Part shown: positions 18,065 through 25,213 of the stretch, one piece after another
Layout of the letters: each line of letters starts with the position of its first letter
Numbering within the stretch: the stretch's first letter is position 1
Assembly (NCBI GenBank): GCA_002070115.1
Contig: MWCO01000004.1
Coordinates: forward strand, 100,679-164,678
Origin: Deltaproteobacteria bacterium ADurb.Bin207
GTDB taxonomy: Bacteria > Myxococcota_A > Polyangia > Polyangiales > Polyangiaceae
Direction: 5' to 3'
Length of the DNA: 64,000 nt
The notes under the pieces: generated by a model
Databases searched by the model: none
Told to the model about the DNA's origin: nothing
Seen by the model: only the letters and a program-made list of their open reading frames with translations
Translations under genes and position numbers: made by a program

Positions 18065-18865
18065 CTAGCAGCACCCGCGACGTCGCCAAAAAACCGTCCA
18101 GCCCAATAGCATGATTCCCAACATCGCAAGCGCACCTTGCGTCCGATCGCGGCCTGGCACGGAACAACCGCATCCCGCTGGCTTGGCTTTCTTTTCCACC
18201 GGTGCAGGGCCCGGCGCCGATTCGGTATCTTCCGGCTCCACATCCTCCGGCACCGTATCCGTCGCTTGTTGCGACGCCTCCCGCGTCGGTTCTTCCGATT
18301 CCTTGTCGGGTTCCGCAGGCTTGGTTTCCGGCTTTTTCTTCACATCACCGGTAAATACGATCGAACGTCGATCGACCAATTCATTCTGTCCGTTGAGCGT
18401 GATGTTCATCGGACGGCCAAGAACGGCGCCATCGGACGATCGTTTGACGGTCAACGTGTATTCACCAGCGGAAAAACCACGATCCCGTCGCACGGCAAAC
18501 GAAAACTTCGTCCGCTGCCAAGTTTCGCCCCGCGCATCGGAAAAAGCGATATCCATCTGCTCACGCTGCGGCTCCTGATTGTGCATGGGTTTGCGACGTT
18601 GCACCGGAGCCTTGTCGGTGTCCGTGATCGAGTATTCGTAATACACCTTCTGCACGAAGACGAAATCGAACGGGACGTGGCCGAGGTGCGGCTTGCTGCC
18701 ATAATCGACATCGACATTGAATTTCCATCGCCCATCCGCTTCTTCAACCGCGGTTTGTTTCAGGTTGAACGAACCAAAAGCAAAAGCGGGGGTAGCCCAT
18801 CCCATCAGCACGGCCGCTACCACGAGAAGTGATCGAAACAGAAAAAACACCCTGGGTACTTGCAT
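18065..18865 (-). CDS. Secreted protein with MYXO-CTERM-like sorting tail
   Basis: The 266-aa protein has an N-terminal signal peptide (FRSLLVVAAVLMGWATPAFA). The body of about 150 residues, beta-rich by appearance, is followed by an acidic Pro/Glu/Thr linker. The tail has GCGCSVPG, a hydrophobic span (ALAMLGIMLLGWTVFW) and RRR. This Cys-rich, transmembrane, Arg-rich ending is the MYXO-CTERM arrangement, a sorting signal known in Myxococcota. The protein is therefore expected on the cell surface. The body belongs to no family I recognise. It is transcribed divergently from the serpin gene. Confidence 0.85.
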   Translation of the reverse strand: MQVPRVFFLFRSLLVVAAVLMGWATPAFAFGSFNLKQTAVEEADGRWKFNVDVDYGSKPHLGHVPFDFVFVQKVYYEYSITDTDKAPVQRRKPMHNQEPQREQMDIAFSDARGETWQRTKFSFAVRRDRGFSAGEYTLTVKRSSDGAVLGRPMNITLNGQNELVDRRSIVFTGDVKKKPETKPAEPDKESEEPTREASQQATDTVPEDVEPEDTESAPGPAPVEKKAKPAGCGCSVPGRDRTQGALAMLGIMLLGWTVFWRRRGCC

Positions 18866-19072
18866 GGCGAACAGGATACCCTAACGACTCAAGGCTTTTC
18901 CACTGCATCGCCGATTCTTTCCTCCCGATGTTCTGTGCCACTGTGTGACAGCCCATGCCAAATGAGGCATCGCTGCCCGAGGTGAACAGGCCACCTGCCT
19001 TCCCGCCTGGAAAAAACAACAGTCCCACGAGGAAAACGCGAAGCGGCACGAGCCTTGCTTGTGGCTCCATCC

Positions 19073-20455
19073 ATGCGAAACACCTACTTTTTCATCCCCG
19101 CGTTGTTCGCCGCCTTGGCTGCTTGTGGAGGCGAATCAGACTCACCACAAGACACAGACAACCCGAATAACAATACCGACAAGCCACAAGTTGCCCGTTC
19201 GGAACTCGAACGCGCCCCCGCCTCCTCGGTTTCCAGCGATACCGTCGATGCCATCGTACAGGCGGACAATGCGTTTGCTTTCGATCTATTTGCCAAAGCT
19301 CGCGCATCGGCCAAGTCCAGCAACACGGTCATGTCCCCGTTGAGTGTATCGATCGCTTTAGGGATGACGTGGGCGGGTGCTCGCAACCAAACCGCCGAGG
19401 AAATGGCAAAAACGCTTCACTTCGACAAGCCGGGATTGGACGTTCATGCCGGTCATAATGCATTGACGCAAACCCTCGAATCCCGGGCTGCCGATGCGCT
19501 CGCCAACGCCAAAGAAAAAGCCAAACTCATGGGTTCTTCGGCGCCTTCCGAAGACAACTTCCGACTTCATATCGTCAACTCGGTATGGGCAGACGGCAGC
19601 TATACGTGGGAAAGGCCCTTTTTGGATACGCTCGCGGTCAACTACGGTGCCGGCGTATTTCTGGCCGACTTCATCCATGAATACGATGCGGAACGAGAGC
19701 GGATCAACACCTGGGTCAGTAACGAAACACAGAATAAAATCAACAACTTACTCCCTGACGGCTCCCTCGACGAGAATACCCGCATGGTGCTCGTCAACGC
19801 CATTCATCTGAGGATGCCGTGGGAGTTGCCGTTTGAAAAAGACTTTACCAAACCTGGCGATTTCACGACCGCCGATGGTTCGATGGTCACGGCGGAGTTC
19901 ATGTCTCAGGATGCGCCTTTCGGTTATTACGAGGATGCCGCGGCGCAGGTGGTGTCGCTACCGTTGGTTGGACGCCAGCTATCGTTGGTGGTGGCGTTGC
20001 CCAAGGATTCATTGGAGTCTTATGAGGCGGGTTTGACGGCAGCTTCGTGGAAAGCGGTATGGGAAGCGCGCGAAACGAAGCCCGTCGATCTTGCCTTGCC
20101 CAAGTTCTCGTTCACCACCGACGCGATCAAGCTGAAGGAAGTCTTCCAGCAATTGGGCATGGTGCAAGCTTTCGAGGCGCCCATGGCCGATTTTTACGGT
20201 ATGTGCAGCCAGCCGCCGAATGGCGAGCGTCTCTACATCGACGAGATCATGCATAAGGCGATGATGGCGGTCGACGAAAAGGGCGTGGAAGCGGCCGCAG
20301 CCACGGCGGTTATCATGGCGGGAGAAACGTCGGCTCCGCCAGAAAGTATCGAAATGAAAGTCAACAAACCGTTCGTCGTGGCGATCATGGACGAACCCAC
20401 GGGTGCCGTATTGTTCATCGGGCACATTCAAAATCCCCTGTCTGAAGGCATGTAG
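19073..20455 (+). CDS. Serpin-family protease inhibitor, predicted lipoprotein
   Basis: The 460-aa protein matches the serpin fold throughout, with NTVMSPLSVSIALGMTWAGA near the start of the domain, FNVN-like NSVWADG, NAIHLRMPWE and the C-terminal FVVAIMDEPTGAVLFIGHI. The reactive-centre hinge EKGVEAAAATAV is intact, which indicates an inhibitory serpin with the scissile bond in the following MAGET segment. The N-terminus has a lipobox (LAAC at residues 14-17), so it is probably anchored to the outer membrane. The ATG at 19073 is chosen because the TTG at 19055 would add residues before the signal peptide. It could protect the cell from its own or a prey or host protease. Confidence 0.92.
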   Translation: MRNTYFFIPALFAALAACGGESDSPQDTDNPNNNTDKPQVARSELERAPASSVSSDTVDAIVQADNAFAFDLFAKARASAKSSNTVMSPLSVSIALGMTWAGARNQTAEEMAKTLHFDKPGLDVHAGHNALTQTLESRAADALANAKEKAKLMGSSAPSEDNFRLHIVNSVWADGSYTWERPFLDTLAVNYGAGVFLADFIHEYDAERERINTWVSNETQNKINNLLPDGSLDENTRMVLVNAIHLRMPWELPFEKDFTKPGDFTTADGSMVTAEFMSQDAPFGYYEDAAAQVVSLPLVGRQLSLVVALPKDSLESYEAGLTAASWKAVWEARETKPVDLALPKFSFTTDAIKLKEVFQQLGMVQAFEAPMADFYGMCSQPPNGERLYIDEIMHKAMMAVDEKGVEAAAATAVIMAGETSAPPESIEMKVNKPFVVAIMDEPTGAVLFIGHIQNPLSEGM

Positions 20456-20632
20456 GCCGCAGGATTCGTTTTTTTCGGCAACCCTTGCTTGTCGTACGCT
20501 CGCGGGAGCCATGTAAACAGTTTTTCCCCTCACGACCGCTTGTGACACCGCTGCGAACGATTCTGTTCATCGTATGCTAGGCAAACGCTTGGAACTCGAA
20601 TAGGCAAGCGGTTGTAACTCGACGGCTGGCAG

Positions 20633-22135
20633 GTGCGGAACGTGGCTCCATGGATAGCTCCCGTTGCTCGTGAAGCGTTATCATCGAAACCGGTGTTGGC
20701 ATCGCTGACGGTGCTCGCAATAATCGGTGTGGCATACCTTGTGCCCGGCGCAGAGCGTTTCAGGTTGTTCAATCCCAAAATGGGGGAAGCGAGCCCGCCC
20801 GCCGCGGTATCGGATCAAGCGTCGGCTCCTGTAGGGGAAGCGAATCTTGCGGAAGAGACGAAAGACCGTCCCGAGTTGGCGCTTCCTGGCAGTCCGGCGG
20901 CTGTGCAGGAAACCCCTGGGCTGCCTCCCCTACCCCACGCCATCCGAGAAAAGGCTCCGCCCGTGCCCATCGTCGATCCGTCGGGCAAGGCACTCGATCC
21001 TTTTTTTCACGCGCTCGTAGCCGCCGAACGCAAAGAAAAGGGGGCCATCGTTCGCATCGTTCACTACGGCGATTCGCTGCTCGCGGTCGACTTTGTGACC
21101 GGTACGCTTCGACGACAATTGCAGAGCCGGTTTGGTGATGCGGGTCATGGATATATGCCGATCGCCAATCCATGGCCGGGGTATTTTCATAATGATGTCG
21201 TTCGACGCGCTTCTCGTGAGTGGAAGGTAAGCCGAGTCGTGGGACCTTTCGCGGCCGATGGGTTGTACGGTCTTGGGGGTGTATCGTTTCAGGGATTCAA
21301 CCGAGCGGCCTGGGCGCGATATGCCACGACTCAAGAGGGGGAATTCGGGCGTTCGGTATCACGTTTTGGCGTGCAATACCTGGAGCATCCCGGCGGGGGA
21401 ACGATAGAACTCGAGATCGACAAGGAAAAAACGATCACGATCGAGACGTCGGGAGAAAACGCGGTATTGCGTGAGCATGTGGTGCAGATGGCCGATGGGG
21501 CTCATCAGATAGAATTGCGAGTCGCCAAAGGACCCGTACGGGCTTTTGGAACGTGGATGGAACGCGACGTTCCGGGGGTCGTGCTGGATTCCATTGGAAT
21601 TCAAGGAGGCCGGTTGCGGTTTTTGGATCAATCGAACGATGAGCACTATGCGCAAGCGCTGCAGATGCGAAATCCTCAGCTCATCGTCTTCGAGTTTGGA
21701 CTCAACGAAAGCGCCGACGGGTTTGCGTATCCGATGGATCGATATCGGGAAACATCGCTGTCCGTGATGCGCAAGATGCGAAAGGCAACGCCCCATGCTG
21801 CCTGTCTGGTCGTGGCTCCCAATGATGTGGCGCGCAAAGAAGGGACGCAAATCGTCAGCGCGCGGATCATGCCTGAATTGGTCAAGGCGCAGCGAGAGGT
21901 AGCGGCCGAGGTAGGTTGTGCCTTTTTCGACACGCACGAAGCCATGGGCGGTGTGGGTTCGATGCCGACATGGGTCCGTCGCGGTCTCGGTCAACCGGAT
22001 TTGACGCATCCCACCACGATGGGGGCGGATGTTATCGGGACGTGGATTTACCGAGCGCTGATGGATGCGTACGAACCGTATCGCGCCAAGCATGGGGGGA
22101 CATCTTCGCCGCCGGCGGCTTCCCGAGAACCGTGA
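20633..22135 (+). CDS. SGNH/GDSL-family hydrolase, membrane-anchored
   Basis: The 500-aa protein starts at a GTG and has an N-terminal membrane anchor (LASLTVLAIIGVAYLV), so the catalytic domain faces the periplasm. SGNH blocks are visible: HYGDSL (Ser nucleophile), a Gly in the GLGGVSFQG region, FGLNES (Asn) and DLTHPT (Asp/His). Such enzymes deacylate or esterify cell-wall or polysaccharide acyl groups, and the DltD-like spread of the blocks over 350 residues suggests an O-acyl-modifying role. A Pro/Ala-rich linker precedes the domain. No acyltransferase partner such as an MBOAT gene is adjacent. The substrate is unknown. Confidence 0.8.
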   Translation: MRNVAPWIAPVAREALSSKPVLASLTVLAIIGVAYLVPGAERFRLFNPKMGEASPPAAVSDQASAPVGEANLAEETKDRPELALPGSPAAVQETPGLPPLPHAIREKAPPVPIVDPSGKALDPFFHALVAAERKEKGAIVRIVHYGDSLLAVDFVTGTLRRQLQSRFGDAGHGYMPIANPWPGYFHNDVVRRASREWKVSRVVGPFAADGLYGLGGVSFQGFNRAAWARYATTQEGEFGRSVSRFGVQYLEHPGGGTIELEIDKEKTITIETSGENAVLREHVVQMADGAHQIELRVAKGPVRAFGTWMERDVPGVVLDSIGIQGGRLRFLDQSNDEHYAQALQMRNPQLIVFEFGLNESADGFAYPMDRYRETSLSVMRKMRKATPHAACLVVAPNDVARKEGTQIVSARIMPELVKAQREVAAEVGCAFFDTHEAMGGVGSMPTWVRRGLGQPDLTHPTTMGADVIGTWIYRALMDAYEPYRAKHGGTSSPPAASREP

Positions 22136-22160
22136 GGTTTTTCCTCCCTTCGCCATATTT

Positions 22161-22191
22161 TTCCAGCTTTTTCGTTACGGGCATCTATAAT
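22161..22191 (+). promoter_or_regulatory. Candidate promoter of the repeat lipoprotein gene
   Basis: A perfect -10 hexamer TATAAT is at 22186-22191, 26 bp before the ATG. The -35 region is weak (TTCCAG at 22161-22166, 19-bp spacer). A strong ribosome-binding site GGAGG lies at 22204-22208, 8 bp before the start. Confidence 0.35.
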
Positions 22192-22216
22192 TACCCTTCC
22201 TTCGGAGGTTATTGCC

Positions 22217-22621
22217 ATGAATCGAGTCTTGATCAGCGTGCTGGCTGGATTTCTATGTTGTGCTTGCTCCAAGAGCGAAAATGTCGAAGAGGCGACGGGT
22301 GATCAATCCGGCGCCAGCCCGGTGGTAGGGGAAGAAGCTCCCAAAGCCGACACGCCCGCGGCACAGCCCGCCGATTCCAGCAAGGCGGAGAAGCCAAGTG
22401 TCGCAAACCGAGAAGGCGCCAGCGGCAACTTGAACGCGAACAAGGATGAGGTGACGGCCGGGGATGTGAAGGTCAAGAAGGATGGGGTGACGACCGGAGA
22501 TGTGAAGGTAGACAAGGATGGAGTGACAACCGGTGGGGTGAAGGTCGATAAAGATGGGGTGACAACCGGTGGGGTGAAGGTGGGCAAAGACGGGAAGATT
22601 TCCGTTCCTGGCTTGCGTTAG
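22217..22621 (+). CDS. Repeat-containing small lipoprotein
   Basis: The 134-aa protein starts with a short hydrophobic signal and a Cys cluster (FLCCAC at residues 12-17), a lipobox-like cleavage site. A low-complexity Ala/Glu/Pro linker of about 55 residues follows. The C-terminal half is four 12-residue units of the form KDGVTTGxVKVx (residues 76-123) and a degenerate fifth ending KDGKISVPG. The regular Val/Lys/Asp/Gly pattern suggests a beta-solenoid or beta-stack, which is inference. Family unknown. It has its own promoter-like sequence and a strong ribosome-binding site. The repeats are nearly identical at the DNA level. Confidence 0.75.
   Translation: MNRVLISVLAGFLCCACSKSENVEEATGDQSGASPVVGEEAPKADTPAAQPADSSKAEKPSVANREGASGNLNANKDEVTAGDVKVKKDGVTTGDVKVDKDGVTTGGVKVDKDGVTTGGVKVGKDGKISVPGLR
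22442..22585 (+). repeat. Four tandem 36-bp coding repeats
   Basis: These encode the 12-residue units KDGVTTGxVKVx in the lipoprotein. Units 2-4 differ at only a few third positions and at one Asp/Gly codon, indicating recent expansion by slippage or recombination. Confidence 0.8.
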
Positions 22622-22650
22622 GTCTGCGAGCCAAGGCCTCACCACAGACC
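22621..22650 (+). terminator. Possible hairpin after the repeat lipoprotein gene
   Basis: GGTCTG (22621-22626) pairs with CAGACC (22645-22650) around an 18-nt loop that can itself form a short GAG/CTC stem. It overlaps the last base of the stop codon. There is no U-tract, so termination is uncertain. Confidence 0.22.
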
Positions 22651-22720
22651 GAATTGAAAAACAGCATACCGTTGCCCTTTCCCCCCTGAGCCATCCCCTC
22701 ATTTTTCCCCGAGCCTTTCC

Positions 22721-22791
22721 GTCACGGTCACGGCAGACGCAAAGCGCTCACAATCATCCCATGTTGATCACCGCAGTGCGCCAGTCCAATG
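22721..22791. repeat. Dispersed repeat, copy A
   Basis: This segment shares an extended imperfect match with 23431-23514: both contain CACGGTCACGGC, a CGCAAA spacer region, TCATCCCAT, CACCGCA and CGCCAGTCCAATG in the same order. Its outer end overlaps the 3' end of the minus-strand small gene at 22768-23175. Confidence 0.65.
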
Positions 22792-23175
22792 CGAGGCACA
22801 TACCACGGCGTACAGCAAGTACCCAGAAACAGAGAGCCCGAACCTGTCCTTCGGTTCATCGATGCCTGCTCCATCGGACGGCCGGAGGTTGACACGCGCA
22901 GAGGCGAAGTTCGCGTCCTGCCGACCCTTTTTGCCGGAAGAGGAGGGGTTTCGCTCCGACACGGAGGGGTTTCGCTCCGACACGGAGGGGTTTCGCTCAA
23001 ACGGGGAGGGGGTTTGCAGAATCGCGGAGGCATGGCGCTCCGCAACGGTGACCTGTTGCCTTCCGGCGATGGTTTTGCGATTTGCGGCGATGGCTGCCAC
23101 GTCGCGGACTCGAAGCTCGGGATGATTGACTCCTTGACCCTGGTCGGATTCAGCGGATTTGGCATGAAACGGCAT
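22768..23175 (-). CDS. Hypothetical protein with 7-residue repeats
   Basis: This 135-aa frame starts at an ATG with AAGGA 9 bp upstream. No family was recognised. Codon choice (GCC, CGC, GTC, GAC, AAA common) resembles neighbouring genes, and the N-terminal part (VRDVAAIAANRKTIAG) looks like a real amphipathic protein. In the middle there are about three SERNPSV units from a 21-bp tandem repeat. The last residues (HWTGALR, then stop) recur in dispersed-repeat copy B, where they are preceded by unrelated sequence. It may be a real small gene or the decayed end of a larger one. A different minus frame (22728-23183) is Pro/Arg-rich and less likely. Confidence 0.38.
   Translation of the reverse strand: MPFHAKSAESDQGQGVNHPELRVRDVAAIAANRKTIAGRQQVTVAERHASAILQTPSPFERNPSVSERNPSVSERNPSSSGKKGRQDANFASARVNLRPSDGAGIDEPKDRFGLSVSGYLLYAVVCASHWTGALR
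22942..23004. repeat. 21-bp tandem repeat, about three copies
   Basis: The unit GGAGGGGTTTCGCTCCGACA plus C begins at 22942, 22963 and 22984; the third copy diverges after GGGGTTTCGCTC. The period is a multiple of 3, so the minus frame stays open as SERNPSV units. Confidence 0.75.
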
Positions 23176-23654
23176 GATCGCATCCTTTTGGCCTCTCCTC
23201 CCGTCCGATGGTCGCGAGGTTGAAGACGTCTCGCAGATGCTCTGTGCAGGACAATGGCATCAGCGCAGGGACAAAATCAGGGCGAACCCCCGTTACGCGT
23301 CAGAAGCACGGGCGTAACGCAACGGTGGGGTAAAGACGGCGGCCGATATCTGCCCCATCTTGGCCCCTTTCCTTCCCGGGCCTTTCCTTCACCCTACGTC
23401 AGCTCGAAACAACTTCCTGCCATCGCTTGGCCACGGTCACGGCACACGGCACACGGCACACGCAAACCGGTCACGGTCATCCCATATTGTTCACCGCAAA
23501 ACGCCAGTCCAATGTTTAGTAGCCCAGGGCAATTGTTGGGGGTGTTCCAAGGGGGGGGTAAAGGACCGAGTAATATCGAGACACAGGAATCCTCAACTCG
23601 TATCCCTTTCCAATTCAGGAAAAACAAGGGGATCTTTCAGGCCATGAACCGCTC
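23176..23654. other. Gene-poor stretch with repeats
   Basis: No convincing gene is seen in this 479-bp stretch. It contains an 8-bp inverted repeat CGTTACGC (23291-23298) / GCGTAACG (23312-23319), dispersed-repeat copy B and a 7-bp microsatellite-like run. Open frames here are short, Pro/Ser/Arg-rich and lack ribosome-binding sites. Confidence 0.5.
23431..23514. repeat. Dispersed repeat, copy B, with internal 7-bp tandem
   Basis: This is the second copy of the element at 22721-22791, about 0.7 kb away in the same orientation. It differs by substitutions and by an expansion of the 7-bp unit ACGGCAC (about three copies, 23439-23460). On the minus strand it also contains the codons for HWTGVLR followed by a stop, as in copy A. 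Confidence 0.65.
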
Positions 23655-25100
23655 TCAAGGATGGATTCGCGGCGCTCCGTCAACCAACGCCCCCCACTTC
23701 GCCTCGATCTCACTGAGACGCTGAGAAAACCGCTGCTCCGCCACCGCCGGGTCGATGATCTCATTATCCGCCGCGTCGACCAGGGGATCCGCCTTGAACT
23801 GGAAACTATGGGCCCGATTACCATGTACGTAATTGCCGGAAGCAAGCCCTTGCTTCTCCCCCAACATCACCCACGGCTTCACCTTGCCGTCGCCCCACCG
23901 CGTATACGCCACATTGTTCACGATCCGCGCCCCCTGCGCATCATAAAGCGATACACCGTGATAATGGTCGACGAACACCACATTATCCTCGATCACGAAG
24001 TCGACCAGCGGCCCATCGAAAAATCCGATCCCTTGCATCTGATTCGGAAAGGCGGGCGACCCCTCATAGTTGAGAATGAGATTGCCCCGCAATGTCACGT
24101 TTCGCACGGTTCCCGTACCCTTGTTGAACAAAAAACATTGAATCGCATCATCGTGATTGCTATCCCCGTCGGCATCCGAAACACGTACATTCTTGATGAC
24201 GTTATCATTCACTACACCGCCGTCCCGCGTCACACGAATGCCATCGGCCGAAAAGTCCTCGATAAGATTGCCCTCTACCGACGAATCGAACGAGGCTATC
24301 GTCACCCCGAAACGCACGTTATATACGTGTGTGCCGCGAACCGACAGATTCGTGCCATGACGACCGAGCAACACACCACTGTTGGCTTTGATCCAATCGT
24401 CAGGCGTCCAGGCTTGTGCATCGTCCACCGTGTACACTACGCTGTTTTTCAGGACAATATCGCTCGACGCCCCAGATTCCCCCAGCATCACGATATTTCC
24501 CTCATACGGCGACGCCGCGAAGGCCGGACTTATCGTCAGCCCGCCAAGATGCCATCCTCTGCCTTTTTTGATCTCGAGACGACCCAGCCGCGGACGCTGT
24601 CCCGGTGCCGCACGCAAGATCACAGCCGTGGCATGCTCGCCTTCCCATACCGCCTTGCCGTGATTGCCCTCGTGAAGCACCAGCGTCTTGCCATCCGGCA
24701 CCCCCGCCAACAGCCCCGCGGCAATGCTGTCCTCGAGACCAGGCCATGGCGCCGCTTCCGTGCCCGGATTGCTCACGTCCCCCGTGGCCGGATTCAGATG
24801 GATCGCATCCGGAGGAATCGGTTCCTCCACGGGACCCGCTTCTCCGCTATCCCCACCATCCGCGCCAACCTCACTGCCCTCCTGCCCATCGCTTCCCCCA
24901 TCGCCGCCCACATCGACACCTACGTCGACACCCCCATCGCCGCCCACGTCGACACCCCCATCGCCGCCCGCATCAATACCACCGTCGGCACCCGGTTTCG
25001 ACAAACCTCCGGTATCCCCGTCTTCCGTCGAAGAACTCCCGCAAGACGCAAAAACCACACAAGCGACCGACACGATCAGGCGTTGGCGAAGGGAATGCAT
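23655..25100 (-). CDS. Right-handed parallel beta-helix lipoprotein
   Basis: The 481-aa protein has a signal peptide with lipobox FASC (C20). A linker of about 60 residues follows, made of GGDGGVDV-type repeats rich in Gly and Asp. From about residue 100 the sequence reads as a pectate-lyase-like beta-helix, with repeated short strands and Asn/Gly turns such as IVLKNSVVYTV, LSVRGTHVYNV, SSVEGNLIEDF and FVIEDNVVFVDHYHGV. Proteins of this type are surface polysaccharide lyases, hydrolases or adhesins. No catalytic residues can be assigned. The Gly/Asp linker probably spaces the helix away from the outer membrane, and the repeats vary by DNA slippage. Start ATG at 25100. Confidence 0.82.
   Translation of the reverse strand: MHSLRQRLIVSVACVVFASCGSSSTEDGDTGGLSKPGADGGIDAGGDGGVDVGGDGGVDVGVDVGGDGGSDGQEGSEVGADGGDSGEAGPVEEPIPPDAIHLNPATGDVSNPGTEAAPWPGLEDSIAAGLLAGVPDGKTLVLHEGNHGKAVWEGEHATAVILRAAPGQRPRLGRLEIKKGRGWHLGGLTISPAFAASPYEGNIVMLGESGASSDIVLKNSVVYTVDDAQAWTPDDWIKANSGVLLGRHGTNLSVRGTHVYNVRFGVTIASFDSSVEGNLIEDFSADGIRVTRDGGVVNDNVIKNVRVSDADGDSNHDDAIQCFLFNKGTGTVRNVTLRGNLILNYEGSPAFPNQMQGIGFFDGPLVDFVIEDNVVFVDHYHGVSLYDAQGARIVNNVAYTRWGDGKVKPWVMLGEKQGLASGNYVHGNRAHSFQFKADPLVDAADNEIIDPAVAEQRFSQRLSEIEAKWGALVDGAPRIHP
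24893..24990. repeat. Tandem repeats encoding the GGDGGVDV linker
   Basis: Imperfect units of the form CCCCCATCGCCGCCCACGTC plus GACA (24 bp) are repeated about four times, with an 18-bp variant lacking part of the unit. They encode Gly-Gly-Asp-Gly-Gly-Val-Asp-Val in the lipoprotein linker. Confidence 0.7.
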
Positions 25101-25213
25101 TCACCAAGAATACCACGGTCATGGCATCCCATCGACGTAACCGGAGGCAACACCACCACCCATAAAAACATCAATTAAATTCGCTATTTATAAACAACGA
25201 CCCGCGCGAATCG

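Noticed and set aside
22942..23004. Tandem units considered as a CRISPR array
   Set aside because: Units are 21 bp, adjacent with no spacers, and only about three in number; no cas genes are in the window.
23661..25178. Long plus-strand open frame (505 codons) opposite the beta-helix lipoprotein
   Set aside because: The minus strand has a signal peptide, lipobox and strand repeats; the plus frame is Arg/His/Ile-rich with no recognisable fold.
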